Source of the DNA: Parapedobacter sp. SGR-10
Lineage (GTDB): Bacteria; Bacteroidota; Bacteroidia; Sphingobacteriales; Sphingobacteriaceae
NCBI RefSeq assembly: GCF_011030405.1
Contig: NZ_JAAJTJ010000016.1
Coordinates: 29,472-93,471, forward strand
Length of the DNA: 64,000 nucleotides
Reading direction: 5' to 3'
The notes under the pieces: model-generated
The model's input: the letters and a program-made list of their open reading frames with translations, nothing else
Told to the model about the DNA's origin: nothing
Database searches by the model: none
Part shown: in pieces, positions 43,633 to 53,828 of the stretch
Numbering within the stretch: the stretch's first letter is position 1
How the letters are laid out: every line of letters begins with the position of its first letter
Program-made: the position numbers and the translations under genes

Positions 43633-46101
43633 TTATGCTGTCGTCTTTTTCTTCTTTCGTCTATCTAGAACGACACCTCCTATCAATCCAAGTATCAAAA
43701 TAATAGATCCTATAAAAGAAGCTACATTACTTTGCTTCATCGTAGGTGGATCAAACACAAACTCTACCGTATGGTTTCCGCCGGGTAATTGAAGACCTCT
43801 CAAAATATAATTGGCACGGATAATCGGCAACTCTTCTCCATCTACATAAGCCTTCCAACCCTTGTCGTAATAGACTTCGGAGAACACCGCAAACACATCA
43901 TTTGGTGCCGTGTACTCGTACTTCATGCGGTCGGGATGATACGAAACCAATTTTATATTTGCATTCATAGCCTGTCCCAAGCGTGATACGTTCATTACAT
44001 TTTTGAACTCATCATGGACAAATGCCTCTTTCGACGGATCAAAACTGTTGATGGCTTGCATTTCCTGGGCATTATCCTGTACAAGGGTCACTTTATTGAC
44101 AAACCAGGCATTGCCGGCTGCCGAACTCCGCCGCTGGATACGCTCTGCACCATTGTTGGGATCTTTCGTAATCGTATAGCGTACATTGAACATATCCAAG
44201 ACATCCTCATTTATCGCTCCGTTGAACTGATGTTCCAACAGCTCTTGAAACCGCATCAATTTGGCAGCATGGTATCCCCCTAGACTTTTGTGGAAATAAG
44301 ATGCCCGCGCATCCGAAAAAGTATTTGTCGTCAGATCAATGACACGATAACTCAGATCCTTGTCCATCCGGATCAATTGATCCACTTCACGTTCTTTAAT
44401 CGGCGACTTGGAAACTTGCTTATCCACAAAGGTATCGTTGTTAAGGTAGCGCTTATCCACCGACCACAGATCAAACAATGTCAAAATGCCCAATCCGACA
44501 ATCAATACAGTAGCACTTGCTTTTTTCTTGATATAAAACCATACCAGCACAAAGGCAATGCCTACGATAAAAAACGAACGCCAAGCATCCGCAGAAGCCA
44601 ATGCCGACCTGTCTTTGATCAGGGCACTGGACAGCTTTTGTGCTAAATTGTTGTCCCCAAACTGTTGCCCTAGCATGGCCACAAAATCATTGTAGGTAGA
44701 AGGTTTGAAATGTAGAAACAGTGAGGGCATCACGGCTACTACAAGACATAGCCCCCCGACCCCAACAAAAGTATACAGTACTTTTTTATCCAAATTGGGA
44801 ATTTCTTTGCCCTTGGTCAATAGCTCATTGACGGCCAAAACGGCCAATAGAGGAATCAATATGGACACAATGACCAATATGGATTCTACAGCTCTGAACT
44901 TATTGTATAATGGGAAATAATCAAAAAACAGATCGGAGATCAACGGAAAATGACGACCCAAAGACAGCAACAAGACCAACGCACCGGCAGAAAGAATCCA
45001 CCATTTCAACCTATCTTTTACAATAATCAAACCCAGTATAAACAGGAAAAACACGCCCGCACCAAAATACCAAGGTCCTGATGTAAAAGGTTTTTCACCC
45101 CAATAAGTCGGTAGATTATGCACCATTTCCATCGCTTGGTTTTTTGGCACTCCAAGGTCTGTAAAAAATTTAACGGACTGCGAATTTTCGCCCAACACCC
45201 CGTAGGATTTCCCTCCATAGGCATTAGGTATCAGAAAGGTGAGGTTCTCCCCAACACCTTGACTCCAGTCATAGGCATACTTCTTGTCCAAACCTCCTGA
45301 ATTGCCTCCCTCATCTGTCTTAACAATATTTGCTTTGCCACGTATAGTCAACTTACTGTACTCGTACGTAGGGAACAATACAGAAGCATTGATCGCTATA
45401 GCTAGCGCTGCCGCAACTACCTGAAAGCCCGTGGCCTTTACAAATTGAGGTATTTTTTTGTCTCTTATTGCATAGTACAATTCAAAACCTACCAGCACCA
45501 ATAGGGCAATGAAAAGATAGTAGGTCATCTGTATATGGTTGGCTCGGATTTCCAAAGCCAAAAACAACGCCAATAGGAATGCGCCCCAATATTTATGACC
45601 ACGATAGGTCAGAATGACGGCACCAATGATAGGGGCCATATAAGCAATAGCATAAGCTTTGTTGATATGGCCGGCCTCGATATAAATAAAATTATAGGAA
45701 GAAAATGAAATAGCGATCGCACCAACTGCGGCCAGCCACGGGCGGACACGAAGCACATTCAATAAAAAATAACTCCCCAATAAAAACAACAAAATGACAT
45801 CTGCCGGCTGTGGAAATGCATATCGAATAGCTTTGCCGATATAAGTCGTAATATTTTGGGTATGTTCATACCAAATTTGGTAAGTCGGCATCCCCCCAAA
45901 CATCGAGTTCGTCCACTGCGGGGCATGGCCATCTTTATCTTTGTATTCAAAAATCTCACGTTGACTGCCCATCGCTTGTACCACATCCGATTGGGAAAGC
46001 GCTTTTCCTTGCCAAACCGGTGAAAAGTAAAAAAAGACAAGCACAAGAAATAGGGCACAGACAATAAGATGGGAGGAATTTTGCTTAAACCAATTTTTCA
46101 T
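43633..46101 (-). CDS. YfhO-type multi-pass membrane protein
   Basis: An 822-residue membrane protein with 12 or more helices, starting HLIVCALFLVLVFFYFSPVW, then the conserved MFGGMPTYQIWY segment, and a C-terminal periplasmic beta domain (YYDKGWKAYVDGEELPIIRANYILRG, split around residue 755) before a last helix. This fits the YfhO family of GT-C-like proteins linked to glycosylation of lipoteichoic acid or other envelope glycans. Its substrate is unknown. Confidence 0.82.
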   Translation of the reverse strand: MKNWFKQNSSHLIVCALFLVLVFFYFSPVWQGKALSQSDVVQAMGSQREIFEYKDKDGHAPQWTNSMFGGMPTYQIWYEHTQNITTYIGKAIRYAFPQPADVILLFLLGSYFLLNVLRVRPWLAAVGAIAISFSSYNFIYIEAGHINKAYAIAYMAPIIGAVILTYRGHKYWGAFLLALFLALEIRANHIQMTYYLFIALLVLVGFELYYAIRDKKIPQFVKATGFQVVAAALAIAINASVLFPTYEYSKLTIRGKANIVKTDEGGNSGGLDKKYAYDWSQGVGENLTFLIPNAYGGKSYGVLGENSQSVKFFTDLGVPKNQAMEMVHNLPTYWGEKPFTSGPWYFGAGVFFLFILGLIIVKDRLKWWILSAGALVLLLSLGRHFPLISDLFFDYFPLYNKFRAVESILVIVSILIPLLAVLAVNELLTKGKEIPNLDKKVLYTFVGVGGLCLVVAVMPSLFLHFKPSTYNDFVAMLGQQFGDNNLAQKLSSALIKDRSALASADAWRSFFIVGIAFVLVWFYIKKKASATVLIVGLGILTLFDLWSVDKRYLNNDTFVDKQVSKSPIKEREVDQLIRMDKDLSYRVIDLTTNTFSDARASYFHKSLGGYHAAKLMRFQELLEHQFNGAINEDVLDMFNVRYTITKDPNNGAERIQRRSSAAGNAWFVNKVTLVQDNAQEMQAINSFDPSKEAFVHDEFKNVMNVSRLGQAMNANIKLVSYHPDRMKYEYTAPNDVFAVFSEVYYDKGWKAYVDGEELPIIRANYILRGLQLPGGNHTVEFVFDPPTMKQSNVASFIGSIILILGLIGGVVLDRRKKKKTTA

Positions 46102-46325
46102 TCGTGTTTTTTATTTTTTTTAATGGTAAGAAGCCCTCTAAAATTTTAAACTTCTTTTTTAATAGGTCAAACTTAGATAAAATGCTTCGCATTCACGAAC
46201 CGATCCGCCAATTGACGGAGGCCATTGGATACAAATATAAATGAATAATACCTATAGCAAAAAATATTCATGAGTAATTTCATCAGAGAGGCACATGCCA
46301 GTTGCAAATAAAAATTGGCGCCCCA

Positions 46326-47012
46326 TCAATTTCCCTTTTCAATTAGTTTTTTGATGTCGGAAAGTTCCCCAAAAAGTACCAAAAGGTCATTTTCCTGCAA
46401 TACAGTATCTGACTTGGCTATACCCGAAGCCTCTTTGTAGGATATAGGCGTTCCCTTTTCCATACGTTCTGTGTCGGTCAAGGTGGTCAAGACGATGACC
46501 TTGTATTTATTTGTCAAATCGGCTTCCCGCAGCGACATACCTATATACTTCGGCGGCACACGTGTTTCGATGATACTGTATTTTTCCGAAACCTTAAACG
46601 AGTCCACAATATCGATATTGTCCAGTCGCAGTGCCAGCCGTTCGGCAGCTTCTTCTTCGGGCATGATATACTCGTCGATCTGCATGGCCTCCATAACCGT
46701 CTGCTGCAGATCGGACACCACACGGCCGATGATACGCTTTACACCCAATTGTTTGACCAGAGCCGTGGTCAGCATCGACGCTCCCTCATCCTCGCCAATA
46801 GCAACAATGACCGCATCACTATCTTTCAACGGTAACGAACTGACAGCCTCTTTATCCGTCGTGTCCAGACATATGGTATGTGTCACTTTATCCTTCAATT
46901 GTTCCACAATGGTTATTTTCTTGTCTGCGCCTATTACCTCATGGCCCAGCTCAGTCAAATGAATGGCCAATGACTTGCCAAAATGTCCCAAACCTAACAC
47001 TATATATTTCAT
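46326..47012 (-). CDS. trkA: TrkA/KtrA-type potassium channel gating subunit
   Basis: A 228-residue RCK protein: VLGLGHFGKSLAIHLTELGH (NAD/ATP-binding Rossmann fold), VIVAIGEDEGASMLTTALVK, and a C-terminal RCK_C domain with LREADLTNKYKVIVLTTL. It gates the TrkH/KtrB channel in response to nucleotides. It starts 15 bases after the trkH stop, forming an operon. Confidence 0.93.
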   Translation of the reverse strand: MKYIVLGLGHFGKSLAIHLTELGHEVIGADKKITIVEQLKDKVTHTICLDTTDKEAVSSLPLKDSDAVIVAIGEDEGASMLTTALVKQLGVKRIIGRVVSDLQQTVMEAMQIDEYIMPEEEAAERLALRLDNIDIVDSFKVSEKYSIIETRVPPKYIGMSLREADLTNKYKVIVLTTLTDTERMEKGTPISYKEASGIAKSDTVLQENDLLVLFGELSDIKKLIEKGN

Positions 47013-47027
47013 GGCTTCCCTGTTCTT

Positions 47028-48815
47028 TTAGAATAAAACTTTTTCAGTCGGATAAATATAACTCTTGTTTTTTGTATTCTTGATAAATGCCACCAGCAAT
47101 GTAAGTGTACCGACACGCCCAACAAACATCGTCACGATAATGATCAGCTTGCCCATGGGACTCAGCGAAGGTGTGACTCCCAGGCTCAAACCACAGGTAG
47201 TATAGGCTGATATCACCTCAAACAGCAGTTTTTTCATTTGTTGCTGTGGATCCGAAAAGTTCAACAGTACAAATGACAATCCAATAGTCAACACAGAAAC
47301 CACAATGATGGCAAAGGCTTTCTGTACTGATTCGGGCGCAATCTGTCTTTTGTATATCTCTATACTCTCCTTTCCCCTTGCTAGAGCGACTATATTCATC
47401 AATGCTATAGCCACGGTGGTTACTTTTACTCCTCCACCTGTCGATCCGGGAGAAGCTCCTATCCACATGAGTGTCGTGATCATGATCAATGTAGGCATAC
47501 CGACAAAATCTAGGTTTATGGAATTAAAACCTGCCGATCGGGATGAGTTTGCCATAAAAAAGGCTGTCACCCATTCGCCCACTACACTTTTGTCACCTAC
47601 CAGCGAGTGATTCCGCTCCATCAAAAAATAGGAAAGGGTGGCCAATACAATGACAACAATATTACAGGCCAGAACAAACTTAGAGTTGTATCGAAATATT
47701 TGGGCTTTATATTTTGGATTTTTATGAAAAACATGCCGGTTGATCCATGCCTTTACTTTCGCCCGAAAGTATGTATAAAAATTGTACACCGTACCAAAAC
47801 CCAATCCTCCCAAGATAAAGGTAATAGCCAATACCAGCTGAAAACTGTAATTGAAGCGGTAAGCGCTGTGCTGTATCCCTTCATTTAAAATGGAGAATCC
47901 CGAATTACAAAATGAAGAAATAGCATGAAAAGCCGCAAAAAACATACGATCGCCCACCGAATCAAAAAGTGCTTTATCTAAGGTAAAAAAAATCAAAACT
48001 GCACCAATGAATTCAAAAAGCAATGTAATGAAAATAATCTTCAATAAGGTAGAGATGACGGAATTGAGCTTGTTCTCGCCTAGGATTTCACCAAACATCA
48101 ATTGATTTTTGAACGAAAATCCTCCTGAGAAGAAATACCCAAAAAAGCCGGTAAATGTCATGATTCCCAATCCACCAACCTGTATCAATATCATCATGAC
48201 CGATTGGCCGAACAATGTAAAATTGGTCGAAATATCGGTCACGGACAGTCCTGTAATACATACAGCGCTAGTCGCCATAAAAAGGGCATCCAAAAAACTT
48301 AATGGTGCTGTTTGCGTCGTTCGCGGCAACATGAGCAGCACAGTACCGATCAGTATCAATGCAATAAAGCTGATAACAAATAAAATAGTCGGGTTGAAAT
48401 AAAAATTGTCGAAGAACAGGCTCCGCTTGGATAGTTCGGATAGAAATATGATTGCAATGCCCAGATAGATCCACTCACTTTTGGCCAGGAAATCCAATGT
48501 ATGTACACTGGTCCACCGCGCCACGACGACCAACAAAAAGTAGAAGATAATCAGCAAGGCAGAATAATGTGAAACGCCGACTTTGTTCCACGCAAAAATA
48601 GAAGACAACACACGAAACAGCTCACAGGCAAACAAGGCATAAAACATGATACGTATAGCCTGAAAAGTATATTGGGCAATCAAAGGGGTAGTGATATAGC
48701 CTACGTGAATGATGACGGTCAGTGCACAGACCAAACTCACATAAAACATGATTTGGTCTACAGCCTCTGCTCGATACCGAAAGATATATTTTAAAAAACT
48801 AACGATAGCTCTCAT
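47028..48815 (-). CDS. trkH: TrkH/KtrB-type potassium transporter
   Basis: A 595-residue membrane protein. An N-terminal ~130-residue multi-helix extension precedes the Trk core, which has the pore loops TTSAVCITGLSVTDIST, AISSFCNSGFSIL, NSSRSAGFNSINLD and AYTTCGLSLG (selectivity-filter glycines). It moves K+ (or Na+/K+) into the cell with TrkA. The inverted repeat at 48824-48841 lies in the leader. Confidence 0.93.
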   Translation of the reverse strand: MRAIVSFLKYIFRYRAEAVDQIMFYVSLVCALTVIIHVGYITTPLIAQYTFQAIRIMFYALFACELFRVLSSIFAWNKVGVSHYSALLIIFYFLLVVVARWTSVHTLDFLAKSEWIYLGIAIIFLSELSKRSLFFDNFYFNPTILFVISFIALILIGTVLLMLPRTTQTAPLSFLDALFMATSAVCITGLSVTDISTNFTLFGQSVMMILIQVGGLGIMTFTGFFGYFFSGGFSFKNQLMFGEILGENKLNSVISTLLKIIFITLLFEFIGAVLIFFTLDKALFDSVGDRMFFAAFHAISSFCNSGFSILNEGIQHSAYRFNYSFQLVLAITFILGGLGFGTVYNFYTYFRAKVKAWINRHVFHKNPKYKAQIFRYNSKFVLACNIVVIVLATLSYFLMERNHSLVGDKSVVGEWVTAFFMANSSRSAGFNSINLDFVGMPTLIMITTLMWIGASPGSTGGGVKVTTVAIALMNIVALARGKESIEIYKRQIAPESVQKAFAIIVVSVLTIGLSFVLLNFSDPQQQMKKLLFEVISAYTTCGLSLGVTPSLSPMGKLIIIVTMFVGRVGTLTLLVAFIKNTKNKSYIYPTEKVLF

Positions 48816-48823
48816 GGTACAAT

Positions 48824-48841
48824 AGTAGCAATATCGCTACT
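48824..48841. promoter_or_regulatory. Palindrome in the trkH leader
   Basis: AGTAGC (48824-48829) and GCTACT (48836-48841) form a 6-bp inverted repeat around AATATC, 9 bases before the start codon. Confidence 0.4.
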
Positions 48842-48920
48842 CAAAACCGAATTATTGTCAATCATTTTCAAGCATCTATCAATTTATACTATACAAAGAT
48901 GTATCATATCAATGAGTTTT

Positions 48921-50750
48921 CTATTTTTGTTCCTCCTCACGGTCTTCTTGAACATCCGTTTCCTCTTCTTTTTCTTTCTTCTTAAAAATATTCTTAAAAA
49001 ACTTCCCGGTATCCCGTACAACTTTCTTGGTTCCCTTGACAACATTTTGCGCCGTATTGGCTGTTCCCATCAACCGCGCCTCCCGTTCGGGGCTTATTCC
49101 AGCACACTGTTTGATGCCTTCCAACATGCTTTGCCATAGCGTCTTGAAAAAAGGATATTCTGCAACCCGAGTATAATCTACCTTTCCAATAGTGTATTTT
49201 CCGTCCGCATCAGGATTGCTGTTGTTGATGATAATTTCATTGACCAAGAAAGACGCTAGCTTCTTGGCTTTCTTCTCCTCGCCTTTTTCAGGCTTATTCA
49301 GTAAGTTTATTTTTAGGTCATCGTAATCGAACCGAAACTCTCCCCAGTTCTTATAGTCGTTGCCTTCCATATTGAAAGCCACCTTATGTATATTGCCCGA
49401 TGCAATCTCCACATTGAGCAAAGGTCTCAAAATCCGGTTGAATGCAGTCGCTTTCATCGTACCTAACATGCCCTTGTAAGTATGGAATCCCTGCTTGCTC
49501 AACATATTAAACCCAAATTGTGCATGCAACGCACCTGTCCCCATAATCTTGGCACGAAGATCTGCACGCATATATTTATTGTTCCTTAACCTCGTCGTAT
49601 CATTGGTCACGTTGGTCAATAGACCATGCGTGTGGTCAAAGCTGATAGCTCCTTCTTTACTATACTTTGCACTGAATTCGTGATACGTTACCGATACATT
49701 GTCCACAAACACAGTGTCTATTGCCAACAATTTTTTCAGCTTCATCAATTCTTGATGAGGGGAATGACCGATTTTATTGATTGGCCTTTTCGGATAGCGT
49801 TTATCCGCGAACAAATCTACTGATCCGTTCTTGAGCTGTATCTTGGCCGCGATGGTCTGCTGATCTTCGATAAAGCGCTTAAAATCCAGTTTTTCAAAAC
49901 GCAAAGTATCAAACTTAAGGACGGCCATGGTCACGTTCTGTTTCTTTTGCCGAAAAAAAGCCACTTTCTTCATCTTGGGAGCATACTCCACTTTGGTAAA
50001 CAGCACATTTTGATCCCTCGTATTGATTCGGAGATCTTTAAACTTCGCTTTATAGAATCCATCCGGCAGCTCATATTCAAAAGATGGTATCTGCACATCG
50101 ACCATCTTGGTATAAAACAAGCGTGTCGTGTCGGCCAAAGACGTCTCATCCACCAACACATCATGTACCCGGATATTGACCTTATCCAGGCTGATATCCG
50201 AACTCTTGCCTTCCTCTATTTTTGAGTATTTAAAACGTATATCATCTACCTGTATATCCTTTACATTGATAGAAGTAAACATATCTTTGATGCTCTCATA
50301 AAGGGTTTGCGAAGGTTTGTCCGCGATCGTATCGTTAAAAGCATGGTATTCGCTCATCAAATGTATTTCGGGTTCATCAAATACGATAGTCTTGATATTC
50401 AGTTTTTTGGAAGAAAGTACATCCATCAGACTAAAACGGCGGACTTTCAAGGCACCAATCTTGATATGATATCTATTATTGGGGGCTGTCTTAAGCAATA
50501 TCATCTTTTGATAAACCGCTGAATCGGGCACCAGCTCGGCACGCGATAGCGTGGCATTGCCTAGTCCTATATTAAGGTCCAAGTCCTCGTATTTGAGCGA
50601 ATACAGGCCCCCTGTAGAATTATGAACCACTTCCTGGAGCTTGGCTTCGACGATAGGACGCCAATTGCGACTATAATACCAGGTCACAAGGACCACTGAT
50701 AGTATAAGGAGTATGACGATGCCTGCTATCCATTTCCAAAGAAGCTTCAT
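48921..50750 (-). CDS. AsmA-like membrane-anchored protein
   Basis: A 609-residue protein with one N-terminal anchor (WIAGIVILLILSVVLVTWYY) and a long periplasmic region of repeated beta segments, such as SLKYEDLDLNIGLGNATLS and IKVRRFSLMD-like stretches. It resembles AsmA/DUF748-type proteins that span the periplasm and affect outer-membrane lipid or protein assembly. The C-terminal 35 residues are a highly charged KKKEKEEETD tail. Confidence 0.7.
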   Translation of the reverse strand: MKLLWKWIAGIVILLILSVVLVTWYYSRNWRPIVEAKLQEVVHNSTGGLYSLKYEDLDLNIGLGNATLSRAELVPDSAVYQKMILLKTAPNNRYHIKIGALKVRRFSLMDVLSSKKLNIKTIVFDEPEIHLMSEYHAFNDTIADKPSQTLYESIKDMFTSINVKDIQVDDIRFKYSKIEEGKSSDISLDKVNIRVHDVLVDETSLADTTRLFYTKMVDVQIPSFEYELPDGFYKAKFKDLRINTRDQNVLFTKVEYAPKMKKVAFFRQKKQNVTMAVLKFDTLRFEKLDFKRFIEDQQTIAAKIQLKNGSVDLFADKRYPKRPINKIGHSPHQELMKLKKLLAIDTVFVDNVSVTYHEFSAKYSKEGAISFDHTHGLLTNVTNDTTRLRNNKYMRADLRAKIMGTGALHAQFGFNMLSKQGFHTYKGMLGTMKATAFNRILRPLLNVEIASGNIHKVAFNMEGNDYKNWGEFRFDYDDLKINLLNKPEKGEEKKAKKLASFLVNEIIINNSNPDADGKYTIGKVDYTRVAEYPFFKTLWQSMLEGIKQCAGISPEREARLMGTANTAQNVVKGTKKVVRDTGKFFKNIFKKKEKEEETDVQEDREEEQK

Positions 50751-50804
50751 ACGAACTTTTATGTTTATGTCTATAATGGTTTAAACAAGATCGAAAGGGA
50801 ATTG

Positions 50805-50841
50805 TTTTTTAGTCCACGGTTTAAAACCTTGGACTAAAAAA
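50805..50841 (-). terminator. rsgA terminator
   Basis: TTTTTTAGTCCA pairs with TGGACTAAAAAA, extended by GGTTT/AAACC with one mismatch. It abuts the rsgA stop codon at 50842-50844. Confidence 0.85.
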
Positions 50842-51762
50842 CTATCCTCTATTATCTTCATTGTGGTAAATACTCAAATAGCTATCGTATCTGGAAGGCT
50901 CGATCTTACCCTCTTCCACCGCTTCAAGCACCATACATCCCGGTTCGTTGATATGTCTGCAATTGTTGTATTTACAAGTGTTCAACAGAGCTCGCATTTC
51001 TGGAAAGAAGTGGGATAGTTCGTTCTTTTCTATATCTACAACACCCAACTCACGGATACCGGGGGTGTCGATCAGCCAGCCCCCAAACGGCAAATCGATC
51101 ATCTCGGCAAAGGTAGTCGTGTGCTTGCCCTTGTCGGACCATTCAGAAATATTGCCCGTACGGAGCTCTACTCCGGGCACCAAACTATTGATCAAGGTCG
51201 ATTTGCCCACGCCCGAATGTCCGGATACTAATGTGACCCTATCCCTTAACAAGTCCTCCAATACCCCTATATTGATCTTTTCCAAAGCCGAAACCGCAAA
51301 ACATGCATAGCCGAGATTTTCATAAATGGACATATATTCATCCAACAGCACCAACCCCTCTTCACTAAATAGGTCTACTTTATTGAACACCAGCATAGCC
51401 GGAATATCGTACGCCTCAGCCGTTACCAGAAATCGGTCAATAAACCCAAGGGAAGTTGGGGGGGAGGCCAAAGTCACGACTAAAACAGCTTGGTCAAGAT
51501 TGGCTCCAAGGATTTGTGTTTGCTTGGAAAGATTGACCGACTTGCGGATAATGTAATTCTTTCGGGGCTCCAAGGTATGGATCACGGCACTATTGTGATC
51601 GTCTTCCCAATCAAAATGTACCCAATCACCTACCGCGATAGGATTGGTCGTCTTGATACCCTTAGTTCTGAACTTCCCTTTGATACGACATTCGTATCTA
51701 TGGCCATCATCACCCAATACCTGATACCAACTGCCTGTCGACTTTGTCACCAACCCTCTCAT
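50842..51762 (-). CDS. rsgA: Ribosome small-subunit GTPase RsgA
   Basis: A 306-residue circularly permuted GTPase. An N-terminal OB fold is followed by FNKVDL (G4), SGHSGVGKSTLINSL (G1) and IDTPGIREL (G3), then a C-terminal zinc site with CKYNNCRHINEPGC. It helps mature the 30S subunit. A 21-base gap separates it from galE upstream. Confidence 0.96.
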   Translation of the reverse strand: MRGLVTKSTGSWYQVLGDDGHRYECRIKGKFRTKGIKTTNPIAVGDWVHFDWEDDHNSAVIHTLEPRKNYIIRKSVNLSKQTQILGANLDQAVLVVTLASPPTSLGFIDRFLVTAEAYDIPAMLVFNKVDLFSEEGLVLLDEYMSIYENLGYACFAVSALEKINIGVLEDLLRDRVTLVSGHSGVGKSTLINSLVPGVELRTGNISEWSDKGKHTTTFAEMIDLPFGGWLIDTPGIRELGVVDIEKNELSHFFPEMRALLNTCKYNNCRHINEPGCMVLEAVEEGKIEPSRYDSYLSIYHNEDNRG

Positions 51763-51783
51763 AATCTCAACCTCTTCCCTACA

Positions 51784-52812
51784 TTATCCAATAGGATGCT
51801 CTTTTAAATATTTTTCCCAGGCCCATGCAGAAGCCATCATCTCGTCAATGCCAAGTTCGGCTTTCCACCCTAGTTCTTGGGACGATTTGGCTACATCACC
51901 CCATACTTTAATGATGTCCCCTTCACGGCGGGGACCAATGACATAATTCAGTTTTTGTCCAGAGACTTTTTCAAAGGCTCCAATGGCTTCCAAGACCGAA
52001 TACCCGTTCCCGGTTCCCACATTGAACACATCGTATTTACCATTTGGATTGCCTTTTTCCAACAATTGGATAGCGGCCACATGGGCTTTGGCCAAGTCCA
52101 CGACATGAATAAAATCACGGATACACGATCCATCCGGTGTATCGTAGTCATTTCCAAATACCGTCAGTTTTTCACGCTTGCCAATAGCTGTCTGCGTGAT
52201 GAAAGGCAACAGGTTTTGAGGCACTCCAATGGGCAGCTCACCAATCAATGCCGTATGGTGTGCACCCACAGGATTGAAATAACGCAAAGCGATCACATTA
52301 TAATTATCGTAAGCATTGGCTGTTTCTTCCAATATTTCCTCGGCAATCTGTTTGGTATTACCATAAGGAGAAGCAGCTTTTTTGACCGGTGCAGATTCGG
52401 TCACCGGAAGCTCATCCGGCTCGCCGTACACCGTACAGCTTGACGAAAACACAAAATTGACGGGCTTGTCCTTATAGGCATTCAATAGATTGAGCAACGA
52501 AAAAAAATTGTTGCTATAGTACTTTAAGGGATCTATAACGGATTCGCCTACCGCTTTGGAAGCTGCAAAATGGATAATCCCGGTAATATCGGGGTTGTTT
52601 TGTACAAATGTCGTTGTTTTGGCCGTATCACACAGGTCAAATTGATGAAATTCGGGTTTTACACCGATAATTTTTTCGATTTGATCCAGGATCTGAACAC
52701 TGGAATTGGATAGATTGTCCACAATCACAGGGGTATAACCTGCCTGAAAAAGCTCTACAACAGTGTGTGAACCTATATAACCTGTTCCACCGGTAACTAA
52801 TATTTTACGCAT
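51784..52812 (-). CDS. galE: UDP-glucose 4-epimerase
   Basis: A 342-residue SDR with GGTGYIGSHTVVEL, FSSSCTVYGEPDELPVTE and YGNTKQIAEEIL (catalytic YxxxK). TGNGYSVLEAI and the RREGDIIKVWGD motif fit GalE, which interconverts UDP-glucose and UDP-galactose. It lies between rsgA and a second nucleotide-sugar gene. Confidence 0.94.
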   Translation of the reverse strand: MRKILVTGGTGYIGSHTVVELFQAGYTPVIVDNLSNSSVQILDQIEKIIGVKPEFHQFDLCDTAKTTTFVQNNPDITGIIHFAASKAVGESVIDPLKYYSNNFFSLLNLLNAYKDKPVNFVFSSSCTVYGEPDELPVTESAPVKKAASPYGNTKQIAEEILEETANAYDNYNVIALRYFNPVGAHHTALIGELPIGVPQNLLPFITQTAIGKREKLTVFGNDYDTPDGSCIRDFIHVVDLAKAHVAAIQLLEKGNPNGKYDVFNVGTGNGYSVLEAIGAFEKVSGQKLNYVIGPRREGDIIKVWGDVAKSSQELGWKAELGIDEMMASAWAWEKYLKEHPIG

Positions 52813-52823
52813 AGTTTTTTATA

Positions 52824-53756
52824 TTACAAATTTTTAAAATACTCAATTGTTTTCAACAATCCCTCTTCCCGATTGACCTTTGGTGTCCAGGAAAGAAGTG
52901 TTTGGGCTAATGTAATGTCAGGTCTTCTCTGCTTGGGATCATCCATCGGTAATTCTCGAAAAACGATCTTGGAGGTACTATTGGTCAGACGGATGATGTC
53001 CTTTGCCAGCTCCAATATAGTGATTTCGTCTGGATTCCCAATGTTGACAGGTAGATGGTAGTCGACATGTAGTAACCTAAATATGCCTTCAACTTGATCA
53101 GAGATATAGCAAAACGAACGGGTCTGCATCCCATCGCCATAGATAGTGATATCCTCTCCCCGCAGTGCCTGCTCCACAAAAGTCGGCAATGCCCGTCCAT
53201 CTTCCCTCCGCATACGGTGACCATACGTATTGAAGATACGTACAATACGGGTATCCAATTCGTGTGCATGGTGGTAGGCCATGGTCATGGCTTCTTGAAA
53301 ACGTTTGGCTTCATCGTAAACTCCCCGAGGGCCTACCGGATTGACATTCCCCCAGTAGTCTTCGGACTGAGGAGACACCAAAGGGTCACCATATACCTCC
53401 GATGTGGATGCCACGAGTATCCGTGCTTTCTTGTCCTTGGCAAGACCAAGTAGATTGTGCGTACCGAGCGAACCTACTTTTAAGGTTTGGATAGGCATAC
53501 GCAGATAGTCAATAGGGCTAGCCGGGGAGGCAAAGTGCAGAATATAGTCCAGCTCACCTGGGACATGTACAAATGTAGTGACGTCATGGTGATGAAACTC
53601 AAAATTTTCAAACTTCAGCAAGTGTTCGATATTGTGCAGGCTACCCGTGATGAGGTTATCCATAGCAATAACGTGATACCCTTCCTCTATAAAACGGTCG
53701 CAGAGATGTGAGCCCAAAAATCCTGCAGCTCCGGTGATCAATATTCTTTTTCGCAC
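52824..53756 (-). CDS. UDP-glucuronate decarboxylase-like nucleotide-sugar enzyme
   Basis: From the GTG at 53756 this is a 310-residue [23 protein letters not shown], then [12 protein letters not shown], the catalytic [12 protein letters not shown], and [11 protein letters not shown]. These fit UDP-xylose synthase (UXS). The ATG at 53825 gives 23 extra codons that overlap the promoter of waaA and have no family match, so the GTG is preferred. It is transcribed with galE (11-base gap). Confidence 0.87.
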   Translation of the reverse strand: MRKRILITGAAGFLGSHLCDRFIEEGYHVIAMDNLITGSLHNIEHLLKFENFEFHHHDVTTFVHVPGELDYILHFASPASPIDYLRMPIQTLKVGSLGTHNLLGLAKDKKARILVASTSEVYGDPLVSPQSEDYWGNVNPVGPRGVYDEAKRFQEAMTMAYHHAHELDTRIVRIFNTYGHRMRREDGRALPTFVEQALRGEDITIYGDGMQTRSFCYISDQVEGIFRLLHVDYHLPVNIGNPDEITILELAKDIIRLTNSTSKIVFRELPMDDPKQRRPDITLAQTLLSWTPKVNREEGLLKTIEYFKNL

Positions 53757-53768
53757 ACTCGATTGCAC

Positions 53769-53803
53769 TTGGTCGTGAATTTGAAAAGGGTTTAATATCT
53801 TTG
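53769..53803 (+). promoter_or_regulatory. Predicted waaA promoter
   Basis: TATCTTTG (53796-53803) with TTGG at 53769-53772 (23-base gap, long) or TTTG at 53780-53783 (short). It lies between the two divergent start codons. Confidence 0.5.
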
Positions 53804-53828
53804 ACGAAGATAAGTAATATTTCACAAT